Source: an uncultured Pseudomonas sp.
GTDB taxonomy: Bacteria; Pseudomonadota; Gammaproteobacteria; Pseudomonadales; Pseudomonadaceae
NCBI RefSeq assembly: GCF_946885955.1
Contig: NZ_CAMPHI010000019.1
Span: 1-64,000, forward strand
Length of the DNA stretch: 64,000 nucleotides
Reading direction: 5' to 3'
The translations under genes were made by a program, and so were the position numbers. Below are positions 52,174-60,903 of the stretch, piece after piece; the first letter of the stretch is position 1; every line of letters starts with the position of its first letter. The notes beneath the pieces are model-generated. The model did not search any database. It was not told where the DNA came from and was given only the letters and a program-made list of their open reading frames with translations.

Positions 52174-52918
52174 ACCCGAGCAACACCGCGCAGAGCAGCA
52201 GGAACCCAGCGAACAGCACGCGCAGTGTGCGTTCCGGCAAGGCGTGAGCCAGGCGCACGCCCCAACTGATACTAAGCAAGCCGCCCAATGCCAGAGGCGC
52301 CGCCAGCACCCAATCGACATGGCCGTGCAGGCCATAGGTCACCAGGGTTACCGCGGTGCTCGGAGCCGCCAGCGACAACGCAAGGCCCTGGGCGATCACC
52401 TGGGTGACGCCGAACACGCCGGTCAATACCGGCACCGCCAGTACCGCACCACCCACACCGAACAAGCCCCCCAGCAGCCCCGCTCCGCTGCCGAGCGCGG
52501 CCAGCCATGGCCAGGGCTGACGCAACCTGGTACCGCCGGCCTGCGGGCGAAAATACAAGCGCGACAGGTTGTAAGCGGCCAATGCCAGGAGAAACGCCAC
52601 GAAGCCCATGCGCATCAGCTCCGCATCCAGATTCACCGCCCAGCCGGCACCGAGCAGCGCACAGAGAAAACTGCTCGCCGCCAGAATCAGCGCATGGCGC
52701 CATTCGATGCGGTTTCGTTGGTGATAGCGCCACAAAGCCAACAACACGTTCGGCACCACCATCACCAGGGCCGTGCCCTGAGCCATCTGCTGATCCAGCC
52801 CGAAGAGCACGCCGAGCGCCGGAATCGCGATCAGGCCGCCGCCAATCCCGAACAACCCACCGAGGGCGCCGAGCGACAAACCGAGCATCAGGTTCAAAGC
52901 AAAATCAATCGGGTCCAT
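52163..52918 (-). CDS. TSUP (TauE/SafE) family permease
   Basis: This 251-residue membrane protein has two repeats of the TauE/SafE fold: LSLGALGGLFGIGGGLIAIP near the N terminus and GLLGGLFGVGGAVLAVPVL in the middle. Members transport sulfite, sulfonates or similar anions. The start at 52918 is fixed by ggaggtagcg; an upstream ATG four codons before lies inside that ribosome site. It is divergent from a LysR gene that may control it. Confidence 0.9.
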   Translation of the reverse strand: MDPIDFALNLMLGLSLGALGGLFGIGGGLIAIPALGVLFGLDQQMAQGTALVMVVPNVLLALWRYHQRNRIEWRHALILAASSFLCALLGAGWAVNLDAELMRMGFVAFLLALAAYNLSRLYFRPQAGGTRLRQPWPWLAALGSGAGLLGGLFGVGGAVLAVPVLTGVFGVTQVIAQGLALSLAAPSTAVTLVTYGLHGHVDWVLAAPLALGGLLSISWGVRLAHALPERTLRVLFAGFLLLCAVLLGFKI

Positions 52919-53021
52919 CGCTACCTCCATACAGGTGCCACCCATGCTATCCGGCGGCCTCTATCCCGGAAACGCACAGCAGTGCACAATGGCTATGCAT
53001 AAATCGCACAAGCAAACCGAT

Positions 53022-53978
53022 ATGAATCCCGATGCGCTAACCGATCAACTCAGCCTGTTTCTCGATGTCCTGGAAACCGGCAGCTTTTCCGCGGCCGCAC
53101 GCCGCCACCCCCTGACACCTTCGGCGGTAGCGCGGCGCATCGATGCGCTGGAGCGCTCGCTGGGCAGCAACCTGTTCAGCCGCAGCACCCATGCGGTTCG
53201 CGCCACCCAGGCCGGGTTCGCCTTCGCCGAACGCGCCCGGCGCATTCTGGCGGAGCTGAACCTGGCCCGCGCCGAAGCCGTATCGCTGAGCAGCGAGCCC
53301 GAAGGCCTGATCCGCATCGACGCGCCCGCGCCTTTCGGCAGGCGTCGGCTGGCCCCGGTCATCGCCGAATTTCTAAGCGCCTACCCCGGCCTGGATGTGC
53401 AGCTGCGCTTGATCGACAGCTTTGTCGATCTACAGGGCGCGCACTTGGGCGAAGTCGACCTGGTATTGCGCATCGGTCCGCTGGCGGATACCCGCTTGGT
53501 CGCCAGCGCCCTGTCGCCGATGATCCGGGTGGCATGCGCCAGCCCCGATTATCTGGCGCGCCGCGGCGTACCACGTAGCCCCGGCGAACTTGTCGAGCAC
53601 GACGGTATCGACTGGAGCAGCCTGGCGCCGCCCTATGCCTGGCGCTTCGAACAAGATGGCAAGCTGCAGGTGTATCGACCCAAACGCCTGCGCATGACCG
53701 CCAACAATGCCGAAGCCCTGCTGTCCAGCGCGCTGGCCGGCCTGGGCATCGCCCACTTGCCGACCTGGCTGATCAGCGAATACCTGCTGCGTGGCGAACT
53801 GCTGCCGCTGTTCTGCGAAGACGGCCTGCCCGCCCCCGAACCCAGCGGCATCTATGCCCTGCGCCTGGAGCGCGAAACCGACTCGCGCAGCCGCCTGCTA
53901 CTGGAGTTTCTCAAGTCGCGTTTCGGGCCCGTGGCGCCCTGGGATCTGGCCCTGCAAAGCGGTCTGAATCTTGGCTAA
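53022..53978 (+). CDS. LysR-family transcriptional regulator
   Basis: The protein has 318 residues, with helix-turn-helix LFLDVLETGSFSAAARRHPLTPSAVARRIDALE and a substrate domain from about residue 90 (EGLIRIDAPAPFGRRRL). It resembles the large DsdC/PA-type LysR subgroup. The gene is divergent from the TSUP permease, a likely target. The start at 53022 lies at the usual distance before the helix-turn-helix; upstream in-frame ATGs at 52989 and 52995 are possible. Confidence 0.88.
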   Translation: MNPDALTDQLSLFLDVLETGSFSAAARRHPLTPSAVARRIDALERSLGSNLFSRSTHAVRATQAGFAFAERARRILAELNLARAEAVSLSSEPEGLIRIDAPAPFGRRRLAPVIAEFLSAYPGLDVQLRLIDSFVDLQGAHLGEVDLVLRIGPLADTRLVASALSPMIRVACASPDYLARRGVPRSPGELVEHDGIDWSSLAPPYAWRFEQDGKLQVYRPKRLRMTANNAEALLSSALAGLGIAHLPTWLISEYLLRGELLPLFCEDGLPAPEPSGIYALRLERETDSRSRLLLEFLKSRFGPVAPWDLALQSGLNLG

Positions 53979-53999
53979 TCGCGGCGCACAAGCAACCCT

Positions 54000-54068
54000 G
54001 TAGCCCGGATGAAATCCGGGGGGAGATCTATCCCCTGCATACCCGCTCCCGGATTGCATCCGGGCTAC
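54000..54068. repeat. REP-like palindromic element
   Basis: gtagcccggatgaaatccggg pairs with cccggattgcatccgggctac. It shares the motif with the element at 192-280. Confidence 0.75.
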
Positions 54069-54144
54069 TGATCGGCGCCCTTGCTGGAGCGGTCCCGGCC
54101 TCCCACCCAAGCATGGAACGAGTAATCCGGCAAAACCCGGACAT

Positions 54145-54176
54145 AAAAAAGCCCGGCGCTGAGGCCGGGCTTTTTT
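54145..54176 (-). terminator. Terminator of efp
   Basis: aaaaaagcccggc pairs with gccgggctttttt around gctgag. It is a strong hairpin with T runs in both directions, 20 bases past the efp stop. Confidence 0.9.
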
Positions 54177-54196
54177 GCTCGCGATTAAAGCAGGTC

Positions 54197-54769
54197 TTAG
54201 ACCGGAGCTTTAGCGCGCGACTTGTATTCGCCGGTACGGGTATCGATTTCGATCCAGTCGTCGATGTTGCAGAAATCGGCAACCTTGACTTCAGTACCGT
54301 TGCTCAGCTTGGCAGGCTTCATCACCTTGCCGGAAGTGTCGCCACGGGCCGAACCTTCGGTGTAGGTGATCTGACGCACGATGGTGGTCGGCAGGTCTAC
54401 CGAAACCACTTTGCCTTCGAAGAATACGGCTTCGCAAACGTCGGTCATGCCGTCGACGATGAAAGGCATAACGCTTTCCAGATCGTCCTTGTTCAGTTCG
54501 TACTGGTTGAACTCTTCGTCCATAAAGACGTAGTTCGGCTCGCTGTAGTAGGAGTAGGTCACCGCTACGCGATCGAGGATCACCGGCTCCATCTTGTCGT
54601 CGGCTTTGTAGACGGTCTCGGTCGAGGAACCGGTCAACAGGTTGCGCAGCTTCATTTTGACGATGGCGCTGTTACGACCGGACTTGGTGAATTCGGCCTT
54701 CTGGATAAGCCAAGGTTGGCCGTCGATCAGAGCCACACTGTTGGGCTTCATTTCTTGTGCGGTTTTCAT
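54197..54769 (-). CDS. efp: Elongation factor P
   Basis: The protein has 190 residues and three barrel domains. Arg32 lies in [16 protein letters not shown], the loop that enters the ribosomal peptidyl-transferase centre; in Pseudomonas this arginine is rhamnosylated. Other segments are [18 protein letters not shown] and [19 protein letters not shown] at the end. It rescues ribosomes stalled at polyproline. The matching modification enzyme earP lies upstream on the same strand, 47 bp apart. Confidence 0.96.
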   Translation of the reverse strand: MKTAQEMKPNSVALIDGQPWLIQKAEFTKSGRNSAIVKMKLRNLLTGSSTETVYKADDKMEPVILDRVAVTYSYYSEPNYVFMDEEFNQYELNKDDLESVMPFIVDGMTDVCEAVFFEGKVVSVDLPTTIVRQITYTEGSARGDTSGKVMKPAKLSNGTEVKVADFCNIDDWIEIDTRTGEYKSRAKAPV

Positions 54770-54816
54770 ACTAGGATCCGGATTTGGATGGAGTTACAGA
54801 ATTTCTAGGCCGCGTA

Positions 54817-55950
54817 TCATAGCCAATTTAGGTAAAAGTGTGCCAGCGCTGCGGCAAGATCGGGCTGAGAGGCCTGTTGCAGACACCAGCGCTCCGCATG
54901 CTCGGCCAGCTCCGGCCAGTTCTCCAGTAATGCCCGCCAGGGATCGCCGAGCGCTTCGCCAGTGTTCCAGGCGCGCCAGAAGCCCGTCAGCGCCGCACCC
55001 GCCGTCGGCGACAAACCTTCTGTATAGCGCGCGAGAAAGGCCTCGAGCTTATCCAGATGGGCATCTTCCGCCTGTCGGTAAATATGCCAAAGCAGTGGCC
55101 GCCCAGCCCATTGCGCGCGCACGAATGAATCCTCGCCACGCACGGCATTTAGCTCGCAGCACCAGAGCAGGCAGTCGTATTGGTCCTGCCGGACAAACGG
55201 CAGTATCTGCACCTGCAATTGGCCGCGCCGGTGAACGTCACCCGCATGCAGATTGGCGCAACCGAGCCAGGATTGCAGGTCGCCGATAATGCGCCCTTCC
55301 GGGACCAGCAACTGAGTGACGCGAACATCCGCGGCCAGCACGTCAAGCCAACTGCCCAGCGCATCGTTCTCATAAGCGAATAGCGATATCAACCGCGCCC
55401 CAGGCAGCGCCTGTACCCCGAGACTGCGCAGAAAGCTCGCACGCACCTGCGCATCGGCTTGCAAAGCCTGCCGACGCGCAAGTAATTCGCGCTCGCGCAG
55501 CAAGCCACCGCTGCCCGCGGTAAAGCCTGGAAAGAAGAAGAACTTTTGCAGGCCGTTGGATTGCAACGACGGCAAACCATGACAACCCTCGACCCACTCC
55601 TCGGCGCTGAGGTACTCCAGGTTGAGCCACAACACCTTAGGCTCACGCGCCCTCATGGCCTCGATATAGGTCGCCGGCAGCTCGCAGGCAAAGGCCTCGA
55701 TCACCACATCCGCAGCTTCGACCGGTTGCCACGGTTTGGGCCACAGGCGCACCTCCACGCCCTGCTGAACTTGCTGCGCCGCATGCGCGTCCGCCTCGGG
55801 GCAAAGACGACCGAACGCACTCAGATCATCCACCCACAGCCGCACCCGGGCGTCATGCTCGGCAACCAATTGCCGTGCCAGGCGCCAGGTCACCCCGATA
55901 TCGCCGTAGTTGTCGATCACACTGCAGAAAATGTCCCAGCTCGCCTTCAT
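54817..55950 (-). CDS. earP: EF-P arginine 32 rhamnosyltransferase
   Basis: This protein of 377 residues is of the GT-B fold, formerly DUF2331. Known catalytic residues fall in place with this start: Asp13 and Asp17 in VIDNYGDIGVTWRLARQL, and Glu in NAVRGEDSFVRAQWAGRP. It transfers rhamnose from dTDP-rhamnose to Arg32 of EF-P. The ATG at 55950 gives the published numbering; an in-frame ATG four codons upstream exists. The pair earP-efp is conserved in Pseudomonas. Confidence 0.94.
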   Translation of the reverse strand: MKASWDIFCSVIDNYGDIGVTWRLARQLVAEHDARVRLWVDDLSAFGRLCPEADAHAAQQVQQGVEVRLWPKPWQPVEAADVVIEAFACELPATYIEAMRAREPKVLWLNLEYLSAEEWVEGCHGLPSLQSNGLQKFFFFPGFTAGSGGLLRERELLARRQALQADAQVRASFLRSLGVQALPGARLISLFAYENDALGSWLDVLAADVRVTQLLVPEGRIIGDLQSWLGCANLHAGDVHRRGQLQVQILPFVRQDQYDCLLWCCELNAVRGEDSFVRAQWAGRPLLWHIYRQAEDAHLDKLEAFLARYTEGLSPTAGAALTGFWRAWNTGEALGDPWRALLENWPELAEHAERWCLQQASQPDLAAALAHFYLNWL

Positions 55951-56037
55951 GCTCTGCCCCATTTATCAGGCGCGCAGTCTAGCAAGAGCCAGGCAGCGAG
56001 GCTTGACTCCAAATCTGCCCAAGCGCGGCACCCCGTT

Positions 56038-56997
56038 TTAGCCGCGACCAAAACGCTCGCGATAAACCGAAGGCGGCAAACCGACATTGCCGCGAAATGC
56101 CACTCGAAAGCTTTCCACTGAGCGGTAACCGCAACGCTCTGCGATGCTTTCGTGCCCCAAGTCACTGTTTTCCAACAACTCCCGCGCCCGGGCCAGACGC
56201 TCATGCTGCAACCAGGACTTGGGCGACATGCCCGTTGCCTCGCTAAAGCGGCGCAGAAAGGTACGCTCGCTCATTGCTGCCCTTCCCGCCAACTGATCCA
56301 CGCTCAACGGCTCATGCAAGCGTTCGCGCGCCCAGTGCATCACCTTGGACAGATCATTGCGCGGGGTTTGACTAAAGGGAGCAGGAATGAATTGCGCTTG
56401 CCCGCCCGTGCGTTGCGGCGGGGTTACCAGGCGTCGCGCCACTGTGTTGGCGACTTGCGTACCGAAGTCGCGGGCAATCAGATGCAAGCAGGCATCGATC
56501 CCCGCGGCACTACCCGCCGAGCTGATCAGTTGCCCGGCATCCACATAAAGCACATCGGGGTCGACGACAATTGTCGGGAAGCGCTCCGCCAACTCCTCGG
56601 CATAACGCCAATGTGTTGTGGCCCGTAAACCGTCGAGCAGGCCGGTCGCCGCCAGCACGAACACTCCCGAACAGATAGAGACGATTCTTGCGCCACGCGC
56701 ATGCGCTTCACGCAACGCCTCCAGCAGCGCCTCGGGTGGCCGCTCGCTGCGGCTGCGCCAACCCGGGACGATGATCGTGCGCGCGCTCGCCAATTGCTCC
56801 AAGCCTCCGTCGGCCAGCACCTGAAATCCGCCCATGGCGCGCATCGGCCCCGGCTCGACCGCAACGATTCGATGCTGATACCAAGGAAAGTCGAATTCAG
56901 GACGCGGCAACCCGAAGATCTCCACCGCGATACCGAATTCGAATGTGCACAGACCATCATAAGCCAGGATGGCCACTAAACCGGGAGCTTGCAGCAT
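56038..56997 (-). CDS. GlxA/FtrA family AraC-type transcriptional regulator
   Basis: The protein has 319 residues, with an N-terminal DJ-1/PfpI-like domain (VAILAYDGLCTFEFGIAVEIFGLPRP, VSICSGVFVLAATGLL) and a C-terminal AraC double helix-turn-helix (AAMSERTFLRRFSEATGMSP, RCGYRSVESFRVAFRGNVG). The sequence fits FtrA. It is divergent from a rhodanese-like gene that it probably controls. The start at 56997 precedes the conserved domain; the frame extends to 57072 with no homology. Confidence 0.88.
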   Translation of the reverse strand: MLQAPGLVAILAYDGLCTFEFGIAVEIFGLPRPEFDFPWYQHRIVAVEPGPMRAMGGFQVLADGGLEQLASARTIIVPGWRSRSERPPEALLEALREAHARGARIVSICSGVFVLAATGLLDGLRATTHWRYAEELAERFPTIVVDPDVLYVDAGQLISSAGSAAGIDACLHLIARDFGTQVANTVARRLVTPPQRTGGQAQFIPAPFSQTPRNDLSKVMHWARERLHEPLSVDQLAGRAAMSERTFLRRFSEATGMSPKSWLQHERLARARELLENSDLGHESIAERCGYRSVESFRVAFRGNVGLPPSVYRERFGRG

Positions 56998-57094
56998 TGG
57001 CGGAAAATTACCAGTTGATGTCTTTTGCGCCACTGTAGCGCCAAATCGGGCGTAGTTATAGTGGCTCGACACCCACCGACCACCGGAGAATCCA

Positions 57095-57538
57095 ATGCCC
57101 AGCCTGGTTCGCGAAATAGCCGCCGCCCCTGCCGCAATCGCCCTGATGCACTTCAGTAACCGCTTGACCTTTGAAACCGACTGCTCCGACGTACACGCCA
57201 GCCTACAGGCTGGGGAGCTCGACTTCGTATTGGCCGATGTTCGCGGTCCTGCTGGCTTCGCTCAGGGCCATGTGCCGGGGGCAATCAATCTGCCACACCG
57301 TTCGATTACCGCGGAAAACATGAGCGGTTACGACAAGAACACGCTGTTTGTCGTGTACTGCGCCGGCCCACACTGTAACGGCGCCAACCGCGCAGCGATC
57401 AAACTGGCTGCCCTGGGGTACCCGGTTAAGGAAATGCTCGGAGGTATTACCGGCTGGCTCGATGAGGGCTTCCGCCTGAGCACCGAGGTGATACCAGCCT
57501 CGGCGGCCACCATAGCCTGCGAATGCCGAACAAGATGA
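57095..57538 (+). CDS. Rhodanese-like domain protein
   Basis: This protein of 147 residues is a single rhodanese domain. DVRGPAGFAQGHVPGAINLPHRSI precedes the active-site loop VVYCAGPHCNGANRAA, where the first or second cysteine would be catalytic. It lacks a signal peptide. It is the first gene of a three-gene set divergent from the FtrA-like regulator; the GNAT gene overlaps its stop by four bases. Confidence 0.9.
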   Translation: MPSLVREIAAAPAAIALMHFSNRLTFETDCSDVHASLQAGELDFVLADVRGPAGFAQGHVPGAINLPHRSITAENMSGYDKNTLFVVYCAGPHCNGANRAAIKLAALGYPVKEMLGGITGWLDEGFRLSTEVIPASAATIACECRTR

Positions 57539-58017
57539 TCAATATCCGCTCCGCAACCCGGACCGACCTGCCGCAAGTACTGGAACTGATGCGCGACCTT
57601 GCGGCATTCGAAGATTACCTCGACACATTCGCCGTCGACCTTGGCGAACTGAACTCACGGGCCTTCGGGCCCGGGGCACAATGCCGGATTTTCGTTGCAG
57701 AACAGGCCGAAACGCTCGCCGGCTATGCGGTAGCGCTGGAGATCCCGTTCACCTACGACTTACGCCCAACGATCATCCTCAAGGAGCTCTATGTGCGTGC
57801 CACAGAGCGCAGCGCGGGCATCGGAACGCGCTTGCTCGAAAGCGCTGCCGTCTGGGCGCTGAGCAAAGGTGCCGGCCGTCTGCATTGGGACGTACTGACG
57901 GGCAACCAGCATGCCGAGCGCTTCTACCAGCGGCATGGCGGCCAGCGGGTAAGAAAATGGATCGCCTACCAAATGGATGCAGCAAAACTTATCGAACTGC
58001 AGGCCCGCTCCCAATAA
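57535..58017 (+). CDS. GNAT family acetyltransferase
   Basis: The protein has 160 residues. GNAT motif A is ELYVRATERSAGIGTRLLE, followed by LHWDVLTGNQHAERFYQRHGG. The N terminus MINIRSATRTDLPQVLELM is typical. The substrate is unknown. The ATG at 57535 overlaps the preceding TGA; another ATG at 57523 is in frame. It is probably an operon partner of the rhodanese gene. Confidence 0.88.
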   Translation: MINIRSATRTDLPQVLELMRDLAAFEDYLDTFAVDLGELNSRAFGPGAQCRIFVAEQAETLAGYAVALEIPFTYDLRPTIILKELYVRATERSAGIGTRLLESAAVWALSKGAGRLHWDVLTGNQHAERFYQRHGGQRVRKWIAYQMDAAKLIELQARSQ

Positions 58018-58128
58018 CCTGAAGCATCAGCAGACCGCTAAAAACATAGCCGAGGCCAGAGGCAAGGCTCCAGAATCGCATCCATGAACTGCACTACCGA
58101 CACACCACACCCCGCCACCGAGGACACT

Positions 58129-58434
58129 ATGGTCACCTGCTACCTGCGCTATATCGTCGATCCCTTCAAACTCGGGGAATTCGAGCACTACGCCAAGCTC
58201 TGGATTCCGCTGGTCGAGCGATTCGGCGGCAATCACCACGGCTACTTCCTGCCGTCGGAGGGCGCGAACAACGTGGCCCTTGCCCTGTTCAGCTTTCCAA
58301 GTCTGGCAATGTATGAAGACTACCGCAGCCGATCGGCGACCGACCCCGACTGCCAGGCCGCCTTCCAGTACGCGCAAGACACCCGCTGCATCGTCAGCTA
58401 CGAACGCAGCTTCTTCCGCCCGGTACTGTCCTGA
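58129..58434 (+). CDS. NIPSNAP family protein
   Basis: This protein of 101 residues, a dimeric alpha-beta barrel, has VTCYLRYIVDPFKLGEFEHYAKLW, RFGGNHHGYFLPSEG and CIVSYERSFFRPVL. These are NIPSNAP-family features; activity is not known. The start at 58129 is preceded by gagga at good spacing; the longer frame adds 15 residues of unlikely sequence. It probably belongs to the FtrA-controlled unit. Confidence 0.87.
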   Translation: MVTCYLRYIVDPFKLGEFEHYAKLWIPLVERFGGNHHGYFLPSEGANNVALALFSFPSLAMYEDYRSRSATDPDCQAAFQYAQDTRCIVSYERSFFRPVLS

Positions 58435-58476
58435 TAAGCGCACAGCCTGTTTCGCCGCAGGCAAACGCCAGAAAAC

Positions 58477-58513
58477 AAAAAGCCCCGACAACTTGTTAGT
58501 TATCAGGGCTTTA
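58477..58513 (-). terminator. Terminator after tRNA-Ser
   Basis: On the minus strand taaagccc and gggctttttg pair around a long loop. T run present. It lies just past the tRNA 3' end. Confidence 0.6.
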
Positions 58514-58525
58514 GTATTTCGAAAG

Positions 58526-58615
58526 TGGCGGTGAAGAAGGGATTCGAACCCTTGATACGATTTCTCGTATACACACTTTCCAGGCGTGCTCCTTCAACCG
58601 CTCGGACACTTCACC
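58526..58615 (-). tRNA. tRNA-Ser(GGA)
   Basis: The 90-base gene on the minus strand starts ggtgaagtgtccgagcggtt and ends ttcttcaccgcca. The acceptor stem is GGTGAAG/CTTCACC, the T loop is ggttcgaatcc, and the anticodon loop ctGGAaag gives anticodon GGA. The long variable arm (tacgagaaatcgta) is that of a class II tRNA. CCA is encoded. Confidence 0.95.
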
Positions 58616-58707
58616 GGATCTCGGCGGACACTGCTGTCTGTCGAGGCGCGCTAATCTAGCCGAACAGTCGCCTAAAGGCAAAAGGTTTTTTCAGAATATT
58701 CATGTGC

Positions 58708-58935
58708 TTAAGCCAGGTGTTCGTCATCCGTCTGGCGTGGCGCCGAGTCGGATGGAAAGCGTTGCTCGCCGAACAGCAAAAAGCCCAGAGAGACGAACAG
58801 GCTGAAACAAAACAGGCCGAGCACGCCGAACGGGCTCTGGCTACGTGCGCTATCGGCAAGCACCAAAAGCCCGAGCATCAAACCCAATACAAGCGCCGTG
58901 CGGCAGATAATCATGGTCCATCCGGAGGTAGGCAT
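58708..58935 (-). CDS. Small membrane protein, 75 residues
   Basis: The protein MPTSGWTMIICRTALVLGLM... has two hydrophobic helices (about 9-27 and 38-56), the second ending in FLLFGEQRFPSDSAP, and a polar C terminus. I do not recognise the family. The start follows caggagccgcat. It lies upstream of tRNA-Ser and divergent from the crotonase gene. Confidence 0.65.
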   Translation of the reverse strand: MPTSGWTMIICRTALVLGLMLGLLVLADSARSQSPFGVLGLFCFSLFVSLGFLLFGEQRFPSDSAPRQTDDEHLA

Positions 58936-59142
58936 ATGCGGCTCCTGTGTCATTCCAAGATGCCGCACGCTAATGCCTGCGATTTCGCATCGCCAATTGC
59001 CGATGGCAATTGCATTGATAGTGAATGAGAGGCGCACACCCCCGAATAAGTTCACCGCGCTGACTCACCAGTCAGTCACGGCGCTTTACCTGGGCGATGC
59101 GGGTGGGTAACGTTTCGTGCACTTCAGTACAAGGAATCCGCC

Positions 59143-59832
59143 ATGAGCGACCTGATCAGCTATCAATTCGAAGACGGCATCGCCACCCTGACGCTATGCA
59201 ATGGCAAGGTGAACGCCATTTCCCCGGCTGTCATTACCGCCTTCAACGCCGCGCTGGACCGCGCCGAGCAGGACAAGGCGATCATCATCATCACGGGGCA
59301 ACCGGGCATTCTGTCTGGCGGCTACGACTTGAAGGTGATGACCTCCGGCCCACAGAACGCCATCGATCTCGTCGCTTCCGGCTCGACCCTGGCACGCCGC
59401 ATGCTAGCCCACCCCTTCCCGATCATCGTCGCCTGTCCCGGCCACGCGGTGGCCAAGGGCGCGTTCATTCTGCTATCGGCTGATTACCGCATCGGCGTCG
59501 AAGGTGCCTTCAGCATCGGCCTGAACGAGGTGCAGATCGGCATGACCATGCACCACGCCGGTATCGAACTGGCCCGTGATCGTCTGCGTAAATCGGCGTT
59601 CCACCGTTCGGTGATCAATGGCGAGATGTTCGACCCGCAGGGCGCCGTTGATGCCGGTTTCCTCGACAAGGTGGTGGCGCCCGAGCAACTGCTGGCCAGC
59701 GCGCAAGCCGTCGCGCAGCAGATGAAGAAGATCAATATGACCGCGCACAAGAACACCAAGCTGAAAGTGCGCAAGGGCTTGCTCGAAGCCCTGGATCGGG
59801 CCGTGGAGCTGGATAAACAACAATTGCTCTGA
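59143..59832 (+). CDS. Enoyl-CoA hydratase/isomerase (crotonase) family protein
   Basis: This enzyme of 229 residues has crotonase features: GKVNAISPAVITAFNAAL, ILSGGYDLKVM (first oxyanion-hole loop) and VAKGAFILLSADYRIGVEG (second). Crotonase hydratase glutamates are not found at the usual place; NEVQIGMTMHHAGIELARDRL stands there instead, so the reaction may differ from enoyl hydration. Its length is slightly short for the family. The start at 59143 follows caaggaatccgcc. Confidence 0.88.
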   Translation: MSDLISYQFEDGIATLTLCNGKVNAISPAVITAFNAALDRAEQDKAIIIITGQPGILSGGYDLKVMTSGPQNAIDLVASGSTLARRMLAHPFPIIVACPGHAVAKGAFILLSADYRIGVEGAFSIGLNEVQIGMTMHHAGIELARDRLRKSAFHRSVINGEMFDPQGAVDAGFLDKVVAPEQLLASAQAVAQQMKKINMTAHKNTKLKVRKGLLEALDRAVELDKQQLL

Positions 59833-59850
59833 CAGCGCCCCGCACGACAC

Positions 59851-59880
59851 AAGCCCGGCCTCCATAGCCGGGCTTTTTTA
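59851..59880 (+). terminator. Terminator of the crotonase gene
   Basis: aagcccggcc and agccgggctt pair and are followed by six T. It begins 19 bases after the stop. Confidence 0.88.
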
Positions 59881-60013
59881 TTCGATAGTCCTAAGGCAAC
59901 GAACGGCGGATAACAGCAAGCCATCTCCGGCAATTACCTCCGATCGACAGCAATTGCCGATCAGAGTGCACGCCCGTACACTGCGCGCCTTTTTCCTATG
60001 ACGGACGTACCAG

Positions 60014-60739
60014 ATGCTTTTCCTTCTGCGCATGTTGGCGATGGGCGTGCACTTCATTGTTGCCGGTACCATGGGGTTGCTGCTGGGGCTGTGCCGCCCG
60101 TTCAACCCGGATAACAGCCGCCTCTGCGCCCGCCTCTATTCGCTGCCGGCACTCTGGATGCTGCGTCTGAAGCTGAGCGCCGAGGTGCAAGCGCTGCGCG
60201 ACCAGCAGCGCTCCTACGTGATAGTCGCCAATCACCAATCCAACTATGACCTCTACGTGCTGGGACGGGTCGTGCCGAAACGCACAGTGAGCATTGGCAA
60301 GAAAAGCCTGCGCTGGGTGCCGTTTTTCGGGCAATTGTACTGGCTGGCCGGCAACGTGCTGCTCGATCGGGGCAATGCCACAAGTGCCAAGCGGGCGATG
60401 CTCACCACCACCGACACGCTCAAGCATAAGGACACCTCGATCTGGGTGTTCCCCGAAGGCACGCGCAATCTCGGCAAGGGTTTGCTGCCATTCAAGAAAG
60501 GTGCGTTCCAGATGGCGATCGCCGCGGGCGTGCCGATCATCCCCGTGTGCGTCAGCAGTTATGCCAAACACCTGCGGATCAATAGCTGGGATAGCGGCAA
60601 GATCATGATTCGCTCACTGCCGGCGATCCCCACCGCGGGACTCGGCCTGGACGACCTGCCGAAGCTGATCGCCGATTGCCACGGACAAATGCAGCAATGC
60701 ATCAGCGAAATGGACCAGCAGTTGGCACGGGCGGCCTGA
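60014..60739 (+). CDS. plsC: 1-acyl-sn-glycerol-3-phosphate acyltransferase (PlsC family)
   Basis: The protein has 241 residues and an N-terminal membrane helix. The catalytic NHxxxxD motif is VIVANHQSNYDLYVLG, and the later FPEGTRNLGKGLLPFKKGAF and VPIIPVCVSS are acyltransferase motifs 3 and 4. It makes phosphatidic acid from lysophosphatidic acid. Pseudomonas carry several PlsC paralogues, so the symbol marks family rather than a proven main enzyme. Confidence 0.88.
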   Translation: MLFLLRMLAMGVHFIVAGTMGLLLGLCRPFNPDNSRLCARLYSLPALWMLRLKLSAEVQALRDQQRSYVIVANHQSNYDLYVLGRVVPKRTVSIGKKSLRWVPFFGQLYWLAGNVLLDRGNATSAKRAMLTTTDTLKHKDTSIWVFPEGTRNLGKGLLPFKKGAFQMAIAAGVPIIPVCVSSYAKHLRINSWDSGKIMIRSLPAIPTAGLGLDDLPKLIADCHGQMQQCISEMDQQLARAA

Positions 60740-60903
60740 TCGCATCCTACGGAACCCGCCCGGATCGAGAAACCGAATGCTGGAGGGCCGCCCTGCGCTC
60801 GAATAAAAACCGGTGACGACCGATCAACCCCATGGTCATAACCGCTATTCTGAGGCGCAACCGTTCAACGCGCCCAAGCGCTGTCATCTGTCCAGGAGTC
60901 GAA

